Shown in pieces: positions 42,621 to 51,321 of a stretch of 64,000 bases of DNA. Origin of the DNA: Salinimicrobium profundisediminis. Lineage in GTDB: Bacteria; Bacteroidota; Bacteroidia; Flavobacteriales; Flavobacteriaceae. The position numbers and the translations under genes were made by a program. The notes below the pieces were generated by a model. It was given only the letters and a program-made list of their open reading frames with translations, was not told the origin of the DNA and searched no databases. Location of the stretch: positions 93,463-157,462 of the forward strand of contig NZ_JAPJDA010000007.1 of the NCBI RefSeq assembly GCF_026241755.1, given 5' to 3'. The stretch's first letter is position 1. Every line of letters starts with the position of its first letter.

Positions 42621-45164
42621 CTAATAGCTTTCCTTCCGAAGCACTTCTAATGGCGGACTTTTAATTACGCTTATGCTGTTGGTGAGCCCAATAAATATAA
42701 CCAGTAGGGTAATTGCCGGAAAGAGCACCAAAAATGGAAAAATAGAAGGCGTAAAAACACTGTCAAATAACAGCCAGGCGAGCAACTGACTGCTTAACAG
42801 GGAAAGCAGGATGCCCGATAATGTTCCCAGCGCTCCTAAATAAAAATATTCCAGGGCAAGAATTTTTAGAATTTGAAAACTCCGGGCGCCAATAGTGCGC
42901 AGCAAGACACTTTCTCTTATTCGCTGAAATTTGCTGGTGCGAACGGCCCCAAGAAGCACAATGATACCGGTAAAAATGCTGAAAAAAGCCATGAAATTAA
43001 TGAGCCATGCAATTTTATTCAGGAGATCTTCTACGACCGAAATGATTTGCCTGAGATCAAGAATAGAGATATTAGGGAAGGAACTCACCAGTTGCTGTTG
43101 TAATGCTGCACTGGCATTATCATTGGGGACTTTTGTAGTGATCACCCGGAATTGTGGCGCATCTTCCAATACTCCCCGCGGGAAGACTATGGTGAAATTT
43201 GGTTCCATCTGGCTCCAGTCAACCGCCCTCATACTCTTCACTTCGGTATTCATCATTACTCCCTGTACGTTGAAGGAAATTTTATCTCCAATTATCACCT
43301 GTGCATCTTCAGCAAAATTATCACTTATTGAAATAGGGATGAGGTTAGTATCATCAACCTGGCGAATCCATTCTCCGGTGGTAAGGGTTTCAGAATTTTT
43401 GAGGGAGTCAGTATAAGTCACCCTGAATTCATGATTAAGCACCCAACGGTTAATCCCCGAGGTAGAATCTTCCCTTATCTGGTTTACGGTTCTTCCTTTA
43501 ATGCTCTGTATGCGCATAGTAACAATGGGAATATCATTAAGTACCGGGCTCCCGCTATTCTTAATAGTTTGCGTCACCGCCTTTGCCTGCTCCGTCTGCA
43601 CATCCAGCAAGATCATATTTGGGCTGTTCTTTTGAGCATCTAAAGAAGCCTGTGCAAGTAAAACATCTTTGGAAAAATAGAGTGTGCTAATTAAAAAGGT
43701 TCCTACCCCAATAGCCAGTACCAGGGTCAAAGTCTGGTTTTGAGGCCTGAATAGATTCTGAAGGCTCTGCCTTGCCGGAAAGCCCCAGGCAGCAGGGAAA
43801 TTTTTCCTGATTAGCTTCATGAATAGTGTGGCAATGCCCGCAAGTATTGAGAAGGTCACAACAATTCCCAGCACAAAGGCCAAAGAATATTTCCAGTTTT
43901 GCAGCAGCCAGTAAGAGAAAAGAAGGATAAAAAGAAAAATGCCTGCCAATACAGCAAGTTTTGCTTTTCCTTTTTTAGGGTTGCTCTCAGATTGTACTCT
44001 TAGGGCCTGTAAAGGGGAGACGTACAGCGTGCCAATAAGCGGAATTAAAGCAAACAAAACTGCCATAAACAGCCCCAGCAAAATTCCTAAAATGATAATT
44101 TGAAGTTTAAAACTAACCTGGATGTTTACCGGTAAAAGACCTTCGAGCAGTAAAGGAAATAGCTGCTGTAAAAGCAAACCTGCAATAGTGCCTATAATTC
44201 CACCAAGAACGCCCATAGCCGCAATTTGGAGAAGGTATATCATAAAAGACTGCCTTTTTGTTGCTCCCAGGCATTTTAAGATTGCAACCGATTTCAATTT
44301 ACCTTTAATGTAAATATTTATTGCACTTGCAATCCCTACGCACCCAAGAAGTAAGGCTATAAAGGCTACGAGGTTGAGAAATTTCCCAAAGTTGTCGTAA
44401 CGCCTGCCAAGTCTTTCACTGGTAGCGGTGTGGGTGTCAAGATCGGCTTCCAGTTTGTCCAGTTGCGGGTCCAGTACTTCGTCCAGCTGTTCAAGATCTG
44501 TATTTGCTGCTGCAGTGAAATAATAATCGTAAGAGATACGGCTCCCGGTTTGAATCAGGCCTGTTTCTTCGATAAGATGGTGTGGAATAACAACAGGTGG
44601 GGCAACAGAGCTAAAGAATGAATTGCTGCCGGGAATAGATGTTAAAGCTCCGGCAATAGGCAGGGTTACTTTTCCTATTTTAATGCTGTCGCCTGGGCTT
44701 AGGTTGAACTGGCGCATTGCAGTGGCATCAACCAAAGCGCCGCCGGTTTGCTGATAGGTCTTTCCTGCCGTAGCAGGGCGGGTTTCCAGCTCTCCATAAA
44801 AAGGGAAATCGCCTTCAATTCCTCTTACCTGCACCAGCCTGGTTGTGCCATTTCGGGGAAAGGCAGCCATCGAGGTAAAACTTATTTCCCTGGCAGGGGC
44901 ACCTCCTAAAGAATCAATGATAGAGAGTACTTCAGGAGTGGGAGCCTGGTCAAGGTCAATTTTATAATCGGCACCCATCATGGCTTTAGATTGCAGTGCG
45001 ATATTGTCTTTAAGGCTTTCTCCAAAAGATTGTATAGAAACCACGGCAGCAATCCCCAAAATAATCGAGGCCATGAAAAGGCTCAGTTTGCGGCCACTTG
45101 CTTTTCCGTCGCGCCAGGCCATTTTTATTAGCCAGTAGAAGCTCCCGGTGTTAGTGCTGCTCAT
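42621..45164 (-). CDS. ABC transporter permease, FtsX/YbbP type
   Basis: 847 aa. A first TM after MAWRDGKASGRKLSLFMASIILGIAAVVSIQSFGESL is followed by a periplasmic MacB-like domain, then a cluster of TM helices (FLNLVAFIALLLGCVGIASAINIYIKGKLKSVAILKCLGATKRQSF is the FtsX core). A second such set lies at the C-terminus (ILVLLGAVRTSKFQRIRESVLLRTIGARSFQILKI). The duplicated FtsX layout equals E. coli YbbP. The last codons of the ATPase gene overlap its start by 14 bp. Probably a lipid or lipoprotein-related export system; substrate unknown. Confidence 0.9.
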   Translation of the reverse strand: MSSTNTGSFYWLIKMAWRDGKASGRKLSLFMASIILGIAAVVSIQSFGESLKDNIALQSKAMMGADYKIDLDQAPTPEVLSIIDSLGGAPAREISFTSMAAFPRNGTTRLVQVRGIEGDFPFYGELETRPATAGKTYQQTGGALVDATAMRQFNLSPGDSIKIGKVTLPIAGALTSIPGSNSFFSSVAPPVVIPHHLIEETGLIQTGSRISYDYYFTAAANTDLEQLDEVLDPQLDKLEADLDTHTATSERLGRRYDNFGKFLNLVAFIALLLGCVGIASAINIYIKGKLKSVAILKCLGATKRQSFMIYLLQIAAMGVLGGIIGTIAGLLLQQLFPLLLEGLLPVNIQVSFKLQIIILGILLGLFMAVLFALIPLIGTLYVSPLQALRVQSESNPKKGKAKLAVLAGIFLFILLFSYWLLQNWKYSLAFVLGIVVTFSILAGIATLFMKLIRKNFPAAWGFPARQSLQNLFRPQNQTLTLVLAIGVGTFLISTLYFSKDVLLAQASLDAQKNSPNMILLDVQTEQAKAVTQTIKNSGSPVLNDIPIVTMRIQSIKGRTVNQIREDSTSGINRWVLNHEFRVTYTDSLKNSETLTTGEWIRQVDDTNLIPISISDNFAEDAQVIIGDKISFNVQGVMMNTEVKSMRAVDWSQMEPNFTIVFPRGVLEDAPQFRVITTKVPNDNASAALQQQLVSSFPNISILDLRQIISVVEDLLNKIAWLINFMAFFSIFTGIIVLLGAVRTSKFQRIRESVLLRTIGARSFQILKILALEYFYLGALGTLSGILLSLLSSQLLAWLLFDSVFTPSIFPFLVLFPAITLLVIFIGLTNSISVIKSPPLEVLRKESY

Positions 45165-45834
45165 GAGTCTCTACAATTTTTCCACCTTTGAGGTGCAGAA
45201 TACGCTGTGTCATTTTTGCGAGCTCAAGGTCGTGCGTGACGATGATCAACGTGGTTCCTGCCTGTTTGTTGAGCTCAAACAAGAGTTCAATAATTTTTTC
45301 TCCTGTTTCGGCATCAAGATTTCCTGTGGGTTCATCGGCGAAGAGGATGGTGGGCCGGTTCGAAAAAGCCCTGGCTACTGCTACCCGCTGTTGTTCCCCG
45401 CCCGAAAGCTGTGAAGGATAATGATCAAATCGGCCGCCCAGGCCAACTTTTTCGAGTAAATCTTTTCCAACTTCCGAAGCATTTCTGGCACCCTGTAGCT
45501 CAAGCGGAACAGCAACATTCTCTAAAGCCGTTAAAGTGGGAAGTAATTGAAAATCCTGAAAGACAAAGCCGACCTTTTGATTGCGGAGTACTGCCCGCTC
45601 ATCTTCTGAAAGCGCAGTCAACCCGGTGCCGCAGAGTTCAATACTGCCGCTATCGGGCTTATCCAGCCCCGCACAAAGCCCCAACAAGGTGGTTTTACCG
45701 CTGCCCGAAGGCCCCACAATCGCAAAGGTTTCTTTCTCTTCAACATCAAAACTTATGTCGTGGAGCACGGTAAGCAACCTTGAGCCGCTCGAAAAGCTTT
45801 TCTTCAGGTTGTGCACGTTCAATATTTTTGTCAT
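45151..45834 (-). CDS. ABC transporter ATP-binding protein (YbbA/LolD type)
   Basis: 227 aa from ATG at 45834 (MTKILNVHNLKKSFSSG). Walker A is GPSGSGKTTLLGL, signature LSGGEQQRVAVARAFSNRPTILFADEPTGNLD, H-loop VTHDLEL. Partner of the FtsX-type permease, with overlapping genes. It is divergent from an arylesterase of the TesA type, the same set (tesA, ybbA, ybbP) as in E. coli. Confidence 0.93.
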   Translation of the reverse strand: MTKILNVHNLKKSFSSGSRLLTVLHDISFDVEEKETFAIVGPSGSGKTTLLGLCAGLDKPDSGSIELCGTGLTALSEDERAVLRNQKVGFVFQDFQLLPTLTALENVAVPLELQGARNASEVGKDLLEKVGLGGRFDHYPSQLSGGEQQRVAVARAFSNRPTILFADEPTGNLDAETGEKIIELLFELNKQAGTTLIIVTHDLELAKMTQRILHLKGGKIVETHEQH

Positions 45835-45894
45835 CTTTAGTTCGCTTTCAAAAAAAGCAAAATAAGAAATGATTTTCACTTCAAGCCTGTAGCC

Positions 45895-46608
45895 ATGAGA
45901 AACCTGTTGTTTTTGCTATTTTTGACACTGCTGTTATTTTCTTCCTGTAAACAAACCGAAAAAGAAGCGCATGAGGCTGAAAAAAATGTTGCTTCGGAAG
46001 TTGAAAATGAAACTGAAGATACTGATGCTCCTGAAGATGCTGGAGACACTGGTACTATCCTGTTTTTTGGGGACAGCCTTACCGCAGCTATGGGTCTTGA
46101 TCCTGCTGAAGGTTATCCGGCAGAAATTCAGAAGATCATCGATTCCCTGGGGCTTAATTACAGGGTGGTAAATGCCGGACTTAGTGGGGAAACCACCGCG
46201 GCCGGAAAAAACAGGATCAACTGGGTGCTTAACCAGGAGGTTGATGTTTTTGTACTGGCTCTGGGCGCTAACGATGGCCTTCGCGGAATTGCAGTAGAGG
46301 AGACCCGGAAGAACCTGCAGGCCATTATTGATATGGTGCGGCAAAAAAATCCTGATGTGGAGATCATCCTGGCCGGAATGCAGATTCCGCCGAATTTAGG
46401 AACAGAATACACTACAGATTTTAAGGAACTCTTCCCCGAACTGGCCCGGCAAAACAATATTCATCTTATTCCTTTTTTACTGGAAGGAGTGGCAGGTGAT
46501 CCAGAGCTTAACCAGCAGGATGGGATTCATCCAACAGCCGAAGGTTATGATATTGTAGCTATGAACGTGTGGGAAGTTCTTGAACCTGTAATTACAGAAA
46601 AAGATTAG
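45895..46608 (+). CDS. Arylesterase / TesA-like SGNH hydrolase lipoprotein
   Basis: 237 aa. Lipobox LLFSSC with Cys18, then an acidic linker (residues 20-52). SGNH blocks are FFGDSLTAAMG (nucleophile S61), NAGLSGETTAAG, ALGANDGLRG and DGIHPTAEGYD. E. coli TesA is soluble periplasmic; here lipidation and an acidic tether suggest outer-membrane anchoring. Divergent from the ybbA-ybbP pair; a dispersed-palindrome copy begins one base after its stop codon. Confidence 0.92.
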   Translation: MRNLLFLLFLTLLLFSSCKQTEKEAHEAEKNVASEVENETEDTDAPEDAGDTGTILFFGDSLTAAMGLDPAEGYPAEIQKIIDSLGLNYRVVNAGLSGETTAAGKNRINWVLNQEVDVFVLALGANDGLRGIAVEETRKNLQAIIDMVRQKNPDVEIILAGMQIPPNLGTEYTTDFKELFPELARQNNIHLIPFLLEGVAGDPELNQQDGIHPTAEGYDIVAMNVWEVLEPVITEKD

Positions 46609-46609
46609 G

Positions 46610-46632
46610 TGTCAAAAATGGCATTTTTGACA
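46610..46632. repeat. Dispersed palindrome copy with 11-bp arms
   Basis: TGTCAAAAATG (46610-46620), G46621, CATTTTTGACA (46622-46632). Starts one base after the TAG of the esterase gene and is the likely 3' end of its mRNA. Confidence 0.88.
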
Positions 46633-46673
46633 GGTCTTTCACAATGTGTTATTAGTTGTAGTGCTTTTATTTT

Positions 46674-47141
46674 TCAGTCCCATATTCCCGGGCGGGTAAC
46701 TTTCATTGCTCTTAAGTACGAAAGAAATTGTCCTGCGTGAACAGATTCATGATAACCTATTCTCAATAAATATTTTCCCAGGATTTTCATTTCTCCATTT
46801 CCGGGATGAACAATGTGGGTTTCACTTAATTCGGGATCAGAAAATTTTTGAATACTTTCTAAAAATGCTTTTCTATAGGGTTCGGCAAATTCCAGTTCGT
46901 CAGAAACACTAACAAAAGGTCTATTTTCACAGGGTGTTTTATAATTCAACATACTCCCATTGTTGATTATAATATTCCATCCATAATCAGCTTCTAAAAC
47001 GTGCCTGATCATTTCAATTGCAGTCATTGCTTTTTCGTCAGGTTTCCAATTGTAATAGTTTTTAGGAAGTGCTTTCCAAATCTTTATACTTCTTTGCCTT
47101 ATTTCTGAAAGATTTAAAATGATAAGTTCCGATTGGGTCAT
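46674..47141 (-). CDS. DinB family protein
   Basis: 155 aa four-helix bundle: LIILNLSEIRQRSIKIWKALPKNYYNWKPDEKAMTAIEMIRHVLEADYGW and YLLRIGYHESVHAGQFLSYLRAMKV. Metal-binding His residues appear in MIRHVLEADYGW and in YHESVHAGQ. Function of most DinB-like proteins is unknown; some are thiol transferases, which would fit a bacillithiol producer (inference). Confidence 0.85.
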   Translation of the reverse strand: MTQSELIILNLSEIRQRSIKIWKALPKNYYNWKPDEKAMTAIEMIRHVLEADYGWNIIINNGSMLNYKTPCENRPFVSVSDELEFAEPYRKAFLESIQKFSDPELSETHIVHPGNGEMKILGKYLLRIGYHESVHAGQFLSYLRAMKVTRPGIWD

Positions 47142-47265
47142 TTTCTTAAATTTTAAAAACTCGAATAACGCAAGTTGCGGCTTGGGAATACAAGTTTATC
47201 AGTTAAATACTGTTTTTAAAAGGTAGTCAAAAGTGCCATTTTCAAGAAGTAATCCACAATTTGTG

Positions 47266-47661
47266 TTATTTACTATAGCCAGTTTTTTCAATAATTTTCT
47301 TGATCTCTTTTTTATTTGGTAGCCATAGCCATAGTCCGATAATTCCTGTAAATATTGACATTTTGAAGTTGTCATTATTTTTCTTTTTAGAAACAGGTAT
47401 ATATTTTCGCTCAAAAGATCTGAAACGATATGAATAGATTAACTGGTAAATACTTAGGATAATTCCACCGAAAAATATTGCTGTGAACCAAAGGGTTATT
47501 AGGCCACTGTCCGTTATTTGGTTTTTTAGGATAAAAATAAAACCACCTATTAAAATTATTCCGATAAATCCAAGATAAAGTGCAGTTAAAACTATTAATC
47601 CGATCCTAAATCTTCTAATATCGGATCTAAATTTGTCTGGATGTAGAACTGCAAAATACAC
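47266..47661 (-). CDS. Orphan two-TM membrane protein, cassette-like
   Basis: 131 aa with two TM segments (RIGLIVLTALYLGFIGIILIGGFIFIL and LITLWFTAIFFGGIILSIYQLIYSY), then a basic segment YRFRSFERKYIPVSKKKNNDNF and a third hydrophobic stretch. No family recognised. The coding sequence is more AT-rich than its neighbours and an attC-like inverted repeat lies just upstream (47693-47830). Confidence 0.65.
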   Translation of the reverse strand: MYFAVLHPDKFRSDIRRFRIGLIVLTALYLGFIGIILIGGFIFILKNQITDSGLITLWFTAIFFGGIILSIYQLIYSYRFRSFERKYIPVSKKKNNDNFKMSIFTGIIGLWLWLPNKKEIKKIIEKTGYSK

Positions 47662-47692
47662 TTAATAAGATTTTACAATAACTTTTTAAATT

Positions 47693-47830
47693 GCCCACAA
47701 CGGTCTTGGTTACGGCAAGTGGCGTGGAGTAGGGACGCGTCCTTGTCGGCTTAGTTGGTTTTTAATTGGTCTCTAAAATAGCACTTTTCACTATAATGCC
47801 CGCTATTTGCTCGTAACCGATGTTGTGCGC
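47693..47830. repeat. attC-like 138-bp imperfect inverted repeat
   Basis: The left arm starts GCCCACAACGGTCTTGGTTA (47693-47712) and continues CGGCAAG; the right arm ends TCGTAACCGATGTTGTGCGC (47811-47830). They pair over about 30 bp with unpaired bases, as integron attC sites do. The terminal boxes (CACAAC/GTTGTG) resemble but do not equal RYYYAAC/GTTRRRY. It separates two orphan genes of the same orientation. Confidence 0.55.
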
Positions 47831-47848
47831 TGGCATTCTTCTAAATTT

Positions 47849-48313
47849 TTATTCTTTTTCAGTTTCTTTATCGTAAATCGAAAATGAGATTTCTTCCATA
47901 CAGTTTTGACAATCTATCATTCTTAATTTATAATCTGATAGGTCAATATTAAATAAATGATCTGAGTCCCTGTGGACGGAAATGTTTCTACCATCTAAAT
48001 TTATAAAGTTCATTTGATCAATTTGATAGAGATTTTTATCTACTTGAATTATTTTTATGAAAATTTGTTTATTATCACTCAAACGGGATACAGAATCGAA
48101 AATATTTCTCATACTTGGGATTATTTCCAAGTGAAAATTTAAGGAATCTATTTTTCTAGAATATTTTATTATGTGTTTATTGTCAGATATTTTCATCTGA
48201 ACTTGGTAGTTTTCATTTTCAGTAAATGAATCATATTTGTCTGATTCTTGATTCTGTGCAGAGGAGTTACTCCAAAAAATCATCCTAAGAAATATAAAGA
48301 AAATACTTTTCAT
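47849..48313 (-). CDS. Orphan secreted protein, cassette-like
   Basis: 154 aa with a probable signal (MKSIFFIFLRMIFWSNSSAQ). The mature part is rich in I, N, D and K, with IDCQNCMEE near the end. No family recognised. Very AT-rich coding. It is flanked by GTTGTGCGC (47822-47830) and GCGCACAAC (48338-48346) as an inverted pair, the layout of a gene cassette. Confidence 0.6.
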   Translation of the reverse strand: MKSIFFIFLRMIFWSNSSAQNQESDKYDSFTENENYQVQMKISDNKHIIKYSRKIDSLNFHLEIIPSMRNIFDSVSRLSDNKQIFIKIIQVDKNLYQIDQMNFINLDGRNISVHRDSDHLFNIDLSDYKLRMIDCQNCMEEISFSIYDKETEKE

Positions 48314-48379
48314 CTTTTAGCAGGATTTTTTTTGCTTGCGCACAACTTCCGAATAAAAATAAAAAACTATAAAGAATAT

Positions 48380-49465
48380 TCAGGATTGATGTGACTCAGG
48401 ATGTTGGCCTTTGTCTATTTTTTCTTCGGCCCATTCTTTTTCTTCTTCATCGGGTTCTTCGGTTTCACCATTGCCATTTTTCTCTACGTTTTCAGGTTGA
48501 TAGACAAGTTTAATGAACATAGGGAAGTGGTCTGATCCCATTTTTTCCAGTCTTTTTAAGCTGAGCAGCAGAAAATCGCTGCTGTGGAAAACATGGTCCA
48601 GAGGCCACCTGAAAACGGGATATTGTGCATGAAATGTATTGTAAAAGCCACGACCAATACGCGGATCAAGTAGTCCGCTTAAACGAAGGAAAAGTTTCGT
48701 GGTCCTTGACCAGGCCACGTCATTAAGATCTCCAAACACGAGCGTAGCATTTTTACCATCTATTTCTCTTCCTACCAGCAGTAGCTCTGCATCGCGATTT
48801 GTGGAAGTATCATCTTCTGAAGGGCTTGGAGGCTTGGGGTGAAGGCAGTGAATATTTACCTTTTCTCCCGATCTTAGTTTTACCTTACCGTGAATTGAAG
48901 GAATTTCTTCTGAAATGATATATTTAACATGAATATCCTCCAGCTCAAGTTTTGAGTAGAGGTGCATTCCGTAGAGGTTTTTAAGCGGAATCTTTACCGT
49001 ATAGGAATATTCTTCTTCTATGCGACTTAGCTCTTTTTCCCATGTTTCATCACTTTCGAGGGTAAGAACAAGGTCGGGGTTCTCCCGAATTATGAGTTTA
49101 ACGAGCTTATCGTATTTAGTATTGGTTGTAAGTACATTGCTCACAAGTATTGACACCTGTCTTTCTACCTCCTTTCCCCGGTATACTTTTACCTGTTTTG
49201 AAGCCAGGTAAGTGTAGGGATAGATCTTTGTTGCCTGGTAGATAAAGCTTAATCCTACCACCACGGTTATGATCGTCTCCCATATCGAACTAAAGTCGAA
49301 AGCTACGGCATTGTAGATCATCACCGCAAGGATAAGAACACTTATCTGCAATCTGGGAAAATCGAAATCTCTAATCCACCACTGGTCAAACCGGCTTATT
49401 GAGGCCGCTGTGGGAAACAGGATAATAAAACTGAGGATGTAAGCAGTTACTTCTGCAATATTCAT
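48380..49465 (-). CDS. Endonuclease/exonuclease/phosphatase-family membrane protein
   Basis: 361 aa. Two or three N-terminal TM helices (AEVTAYILSFIILFPTAASI; FPRLQISVLILAVMIYNAVAF; IWETIITVVVGLSFIYQATKIY). The EEP domain follows with ILVSNVLTTN, NPDLVLTLESDETW, IHCLHPKPPSPSED, VFGDLNDVAWS and the terminal MGSDHFPMFIKL (SDHxP). C-terminal tail is very acidic. The catalytic face is probably periplasmic. Relatives are annotated as vancomycin-resistance or synaptojanin-like; substrate unknown. Confidence 0.88.
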   Translation of the reverse strand: MNIAEVTAYILSFIILFPTAASISRFDQWWIRDFDFPRLQISVLILAVMIYNAVAFDFSSIWETIITVVVGLSFIYQATKIYPYTYLASKQVKVYRGKEVERQVSILVSNVLTTNTKYDKLVKLIIRENPDLVLTLESDETWEKELSRIEEEYSYTVKIPLKNLYGMHLYSKLELEDIHVKYIISEEIPSIHGKVKLRSGEKVNIHCLHPKPPSPSEDDTSTNRDAELLLVGREIDGKNATLVFGDLNDVAWSRTTKLFLRLSGLLDPRIGRGFYNTFHAQYPVFRWPLDHVFHSSDFLLLSLKRLEKMGSDHFPMFIKLVYQPENVEKNGNGETEEPDEEEKEWAEEKIDKGQHPESHQS

Positions 49466-49627
49466 ATTCTTGTTTAAGATGGCTGCTTCAAATATACTGT
49501 TTTGAGTTTATTTGAAAACCTGCACAGTTCTTTTATTGCTGAATTCTTTTAAACTCAAGCTGCTAAGGGTGCAGCAGCGGGAAGTATTGAAATAAATAAA
49601 TTCAAACGTTTTCGTTTTTTTTAGTGA

Positions 49628-49673
49628 ATTACGGTTTTCCGTAATAGAACCTGAATTGTTTGTCTTAATTTTG
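49628..49673 (+). promoter_or_regulatory. Promoter of the response-regulator gene with palindrome at -33
   Basis: -7 box TAATTTTG at 49666-49673 (exact TAnnTTTG). In place of a -33 TTG there is a perfect ATTACGG-TTTT-CCGTAAT inverted repeat (49628-49645), ending 20 bp upstream. This looks like an activator or autoregulator site. Confidence 0.55.
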
Positions 49674-49717
49674 GGGCAAAGAAAGTCATTAAAGTGGGTT
49701 TACCTGTTCAAAGAGCG

Positions 49718-50383
49718 ATGTTTCAGAAGGTACTTGTAGCAGAAGATATTGACAGTATTAACCTGGCAGTTGCCGGATTACTGAATGATCTTGGAATATG
49801 CACGGTAGAACATGCCCAATATTGCGATGAAGCATGGTTGCTTTTTAAAAAGGCAAAAAGGGAAGGGAGTCCATTTGATCTTCTTATTTGTGACCTGTCT
49901 TTCAGGCCCGATCATCGTCCTGAGAAATTAAGGTCGGGTAAAGAGTTGATTTCAGCGGTTAAAGAAGAAGACCCCGATTTAAAGGTGTTGGTAAACACTA
50001 TTGAAGATAATCCACAAACTGTTCGCACCCTTTGGGAATCGGGTAATATTGATGGATATGTCTCTAAAGACCGGCATGGAATGCGCGACCTCAGGGAGGC
50101 AATTCAGGCGGTCAACAAAGGTGATAAGTACAATTCTTTGCGCATTGAAAGACTTTTGAGAGACGACACTATTTTAATTCTGGGAGACTGGGAGATGGAA
50201 CTTTTAAGGTCTATTGCTACAGGCTACACGCAGGATGAAATAGAGGGAGATTTTAAAACAAGGGGAATAACACCAAACAGCAGGAGTTCTATAGAAAAAA
50301 GACTAAAAGAGCTTCGCGAAGATTTTGGAGCCAATACAACCCCGCATTTAGTGGGTATATTGAAAGATCTTAAATTGATCTAA
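49718..50383 (+). CDS. Response regulator with C-terminal HTH
   Basis: 221 aa from ATG at 49718 (MFQKVLVAEDIDSINLAVAGLL); a GTG at 49694 is possible. The receiver has E9/D10, phospho-acceptor D59 in LLICDLSF, N-T in VLVNTIEDN and K in GYVSKDRHG. The C-terminal 70 residues (DWEMELLRSIATGYTQDEIEGDFKTRGITPNSRSSIEKRLKELREDFGANTTPHLVGILKDLKLI) look like a divergent LuxR-type HTH. No kinase gene is adjacent, so the partner is unknown. Confidence 0.85.
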   Translation: MFQKVLVAEDIDSINLAVAGLLNDLGICTVEHAQYCDEAWLLFKKAKREGSPFDLLICDLSFRPDHRPEKLRSGKELISAVKEEDPDLKVLVNTIEDNPQTVRTLWESGNIDGYVSKDRHGMRDLREAIQAVNKGDKYNSLRIERLLRDDTILILGDWEMELLRSIATGYTQDEIEGDFKTRGITPNSRSSIEKRLKELREDFGANTTPHLVGILKDLKLI

Positions 50384-50451
50384 CTAGATAAAGAAAGGCC
50401 GTCATTTTCTGCCATGCTTCCGGGAATGTAGGGTAACCGGAATGCTCGTAG

Positions 50452-50471
50452 AGAAGGCGGCTTCTTTTTTG
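50452..50471 (+). terminator. Terminator between the two convergent regulators
   Basis: AGAAG-GCGG-CTTCT followed by TTTTT, 70 bp after the response-regulator stop. Confidence 0.55.
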
Positions 50472-50558
50472 ACTTGTTTTTGCTCTCAACTCTTATTGAA
50501 GTATCTCCATAGGATATGATTTCGTCTGGTTTAGTACAGAAAACAGGCATACTCCCAA

Positions 50559-51311
50559 TCATTGCAACCAATCTTTAAAATCTTTCACGCGTTCCCGGCT
50601 TACTATGATCTGTTCCCCATTGTAATCCTTCAGTTTTACTTCAAGCCGCATATTTGAATAGGTGAGTATGTCTTCAATAGCCTCCATTGCGATTATGAAT
50701 TTTCGACTCACCCTGAAGAATTTTTCAGGATCTAATTCAGGTTCCAGCTTGTCCAGGCTGCCATTCAGCAGGTAGCTTCTGTTTCCGGAAGTATGGAGGT
50801 AGCTGGCTTTATTTTCGGAATAAAAACAAACAACTTCTGAAACATCTATGAGTTTTAAATGCTGCCCCACCTGTATGGAGAAGCGCTTCTTAAAACCTGA
50901 ACCGGGGATGTTTAGCAGAGATTTAAGCTCATTAAAACTTACATTAACATCCCTTTTTTGATGGTTGTTTTGAAACTTTTTAACCGCGGCTGCCAGCTCT
51001 TCGTCATCTATAGGCTTCAGGAGGTAATCTATACTATTTAGCTTGAAAGCCTGTAGTGCATATTCGTCATAGGCAGTGGTGAATATTATTGGACTTTTAA
51101 TTTCAATATCTTCAAAGATTTCAAAGGAAAGCCCATCGCTCAACTGGATGTCCAAAAAGATTAAATCGGGGTGCTGGTTTTTTAAAAACCAATCGCGGGC
51201 TTCCTCAACAGAATGCAGGGTGGTTCTTACTTTTACTCCCAGGCTCTCCAACATGCGCTGCAACCTTCGCGCAGATGGTTTTTCGTCTTCAACAATAACT
51301 GCTTGTATCAT
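50559..51311 (-). CDS. LytTR-family response regulator
   Basis: 250 aa. The receiver has VEDE (8-10), D54 in LIFLDIQLSDG, TAYDEYALQAFKLNSIDYLLKPID; LytTR domain about 145-248 with FSIQVGQHLKLIDVSEVVCFYSENKASYLHT and FFRVSRKFIIAMEAIEDI. Third gene of the kinase-2TM-regulator operon (starts 51311, 10 bp after the 2TM gene stop at 51322). Confidence 0.93.
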   Translation of the reverse strand: MIQAVIVEDEKPSARRLQRMLESLGVKVRTTLHSVEEARDWFLKNQHPDLIFLDIQLSDGLSFEIFEDIEIKSPIIFTTAYDEYALQAFKLNSIDYLLKPIDDEELAAAVKKFQNNHQKRDVNVSFNELKSLLNIPGSGFKKRFSIQVGQHLKLIDVSEVVCFYSENKASYLHTSGNRSYLLNGSLDKLEPELDPEKFFRVSRKFIIAMEAIEDILTYSNMRLEVKLKDYNGEQIIVSRERVKDFKDWLQ

Positions 51312-51321
51312 CTATAAAAAT

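Noticed and set aside
47693..47830. A true integron attC site
   Set aside because: The outer boxes do not match RYYYAAC/GTTRRRY and there is no integron integrase in the window, so it is reported only as attC-like.
50380..50571. 63-codon minus-strand frame between two regulators
   Set aside because: Overlaps the LytTR regulator stop and contains the hairpin at 50452; no conserved character.
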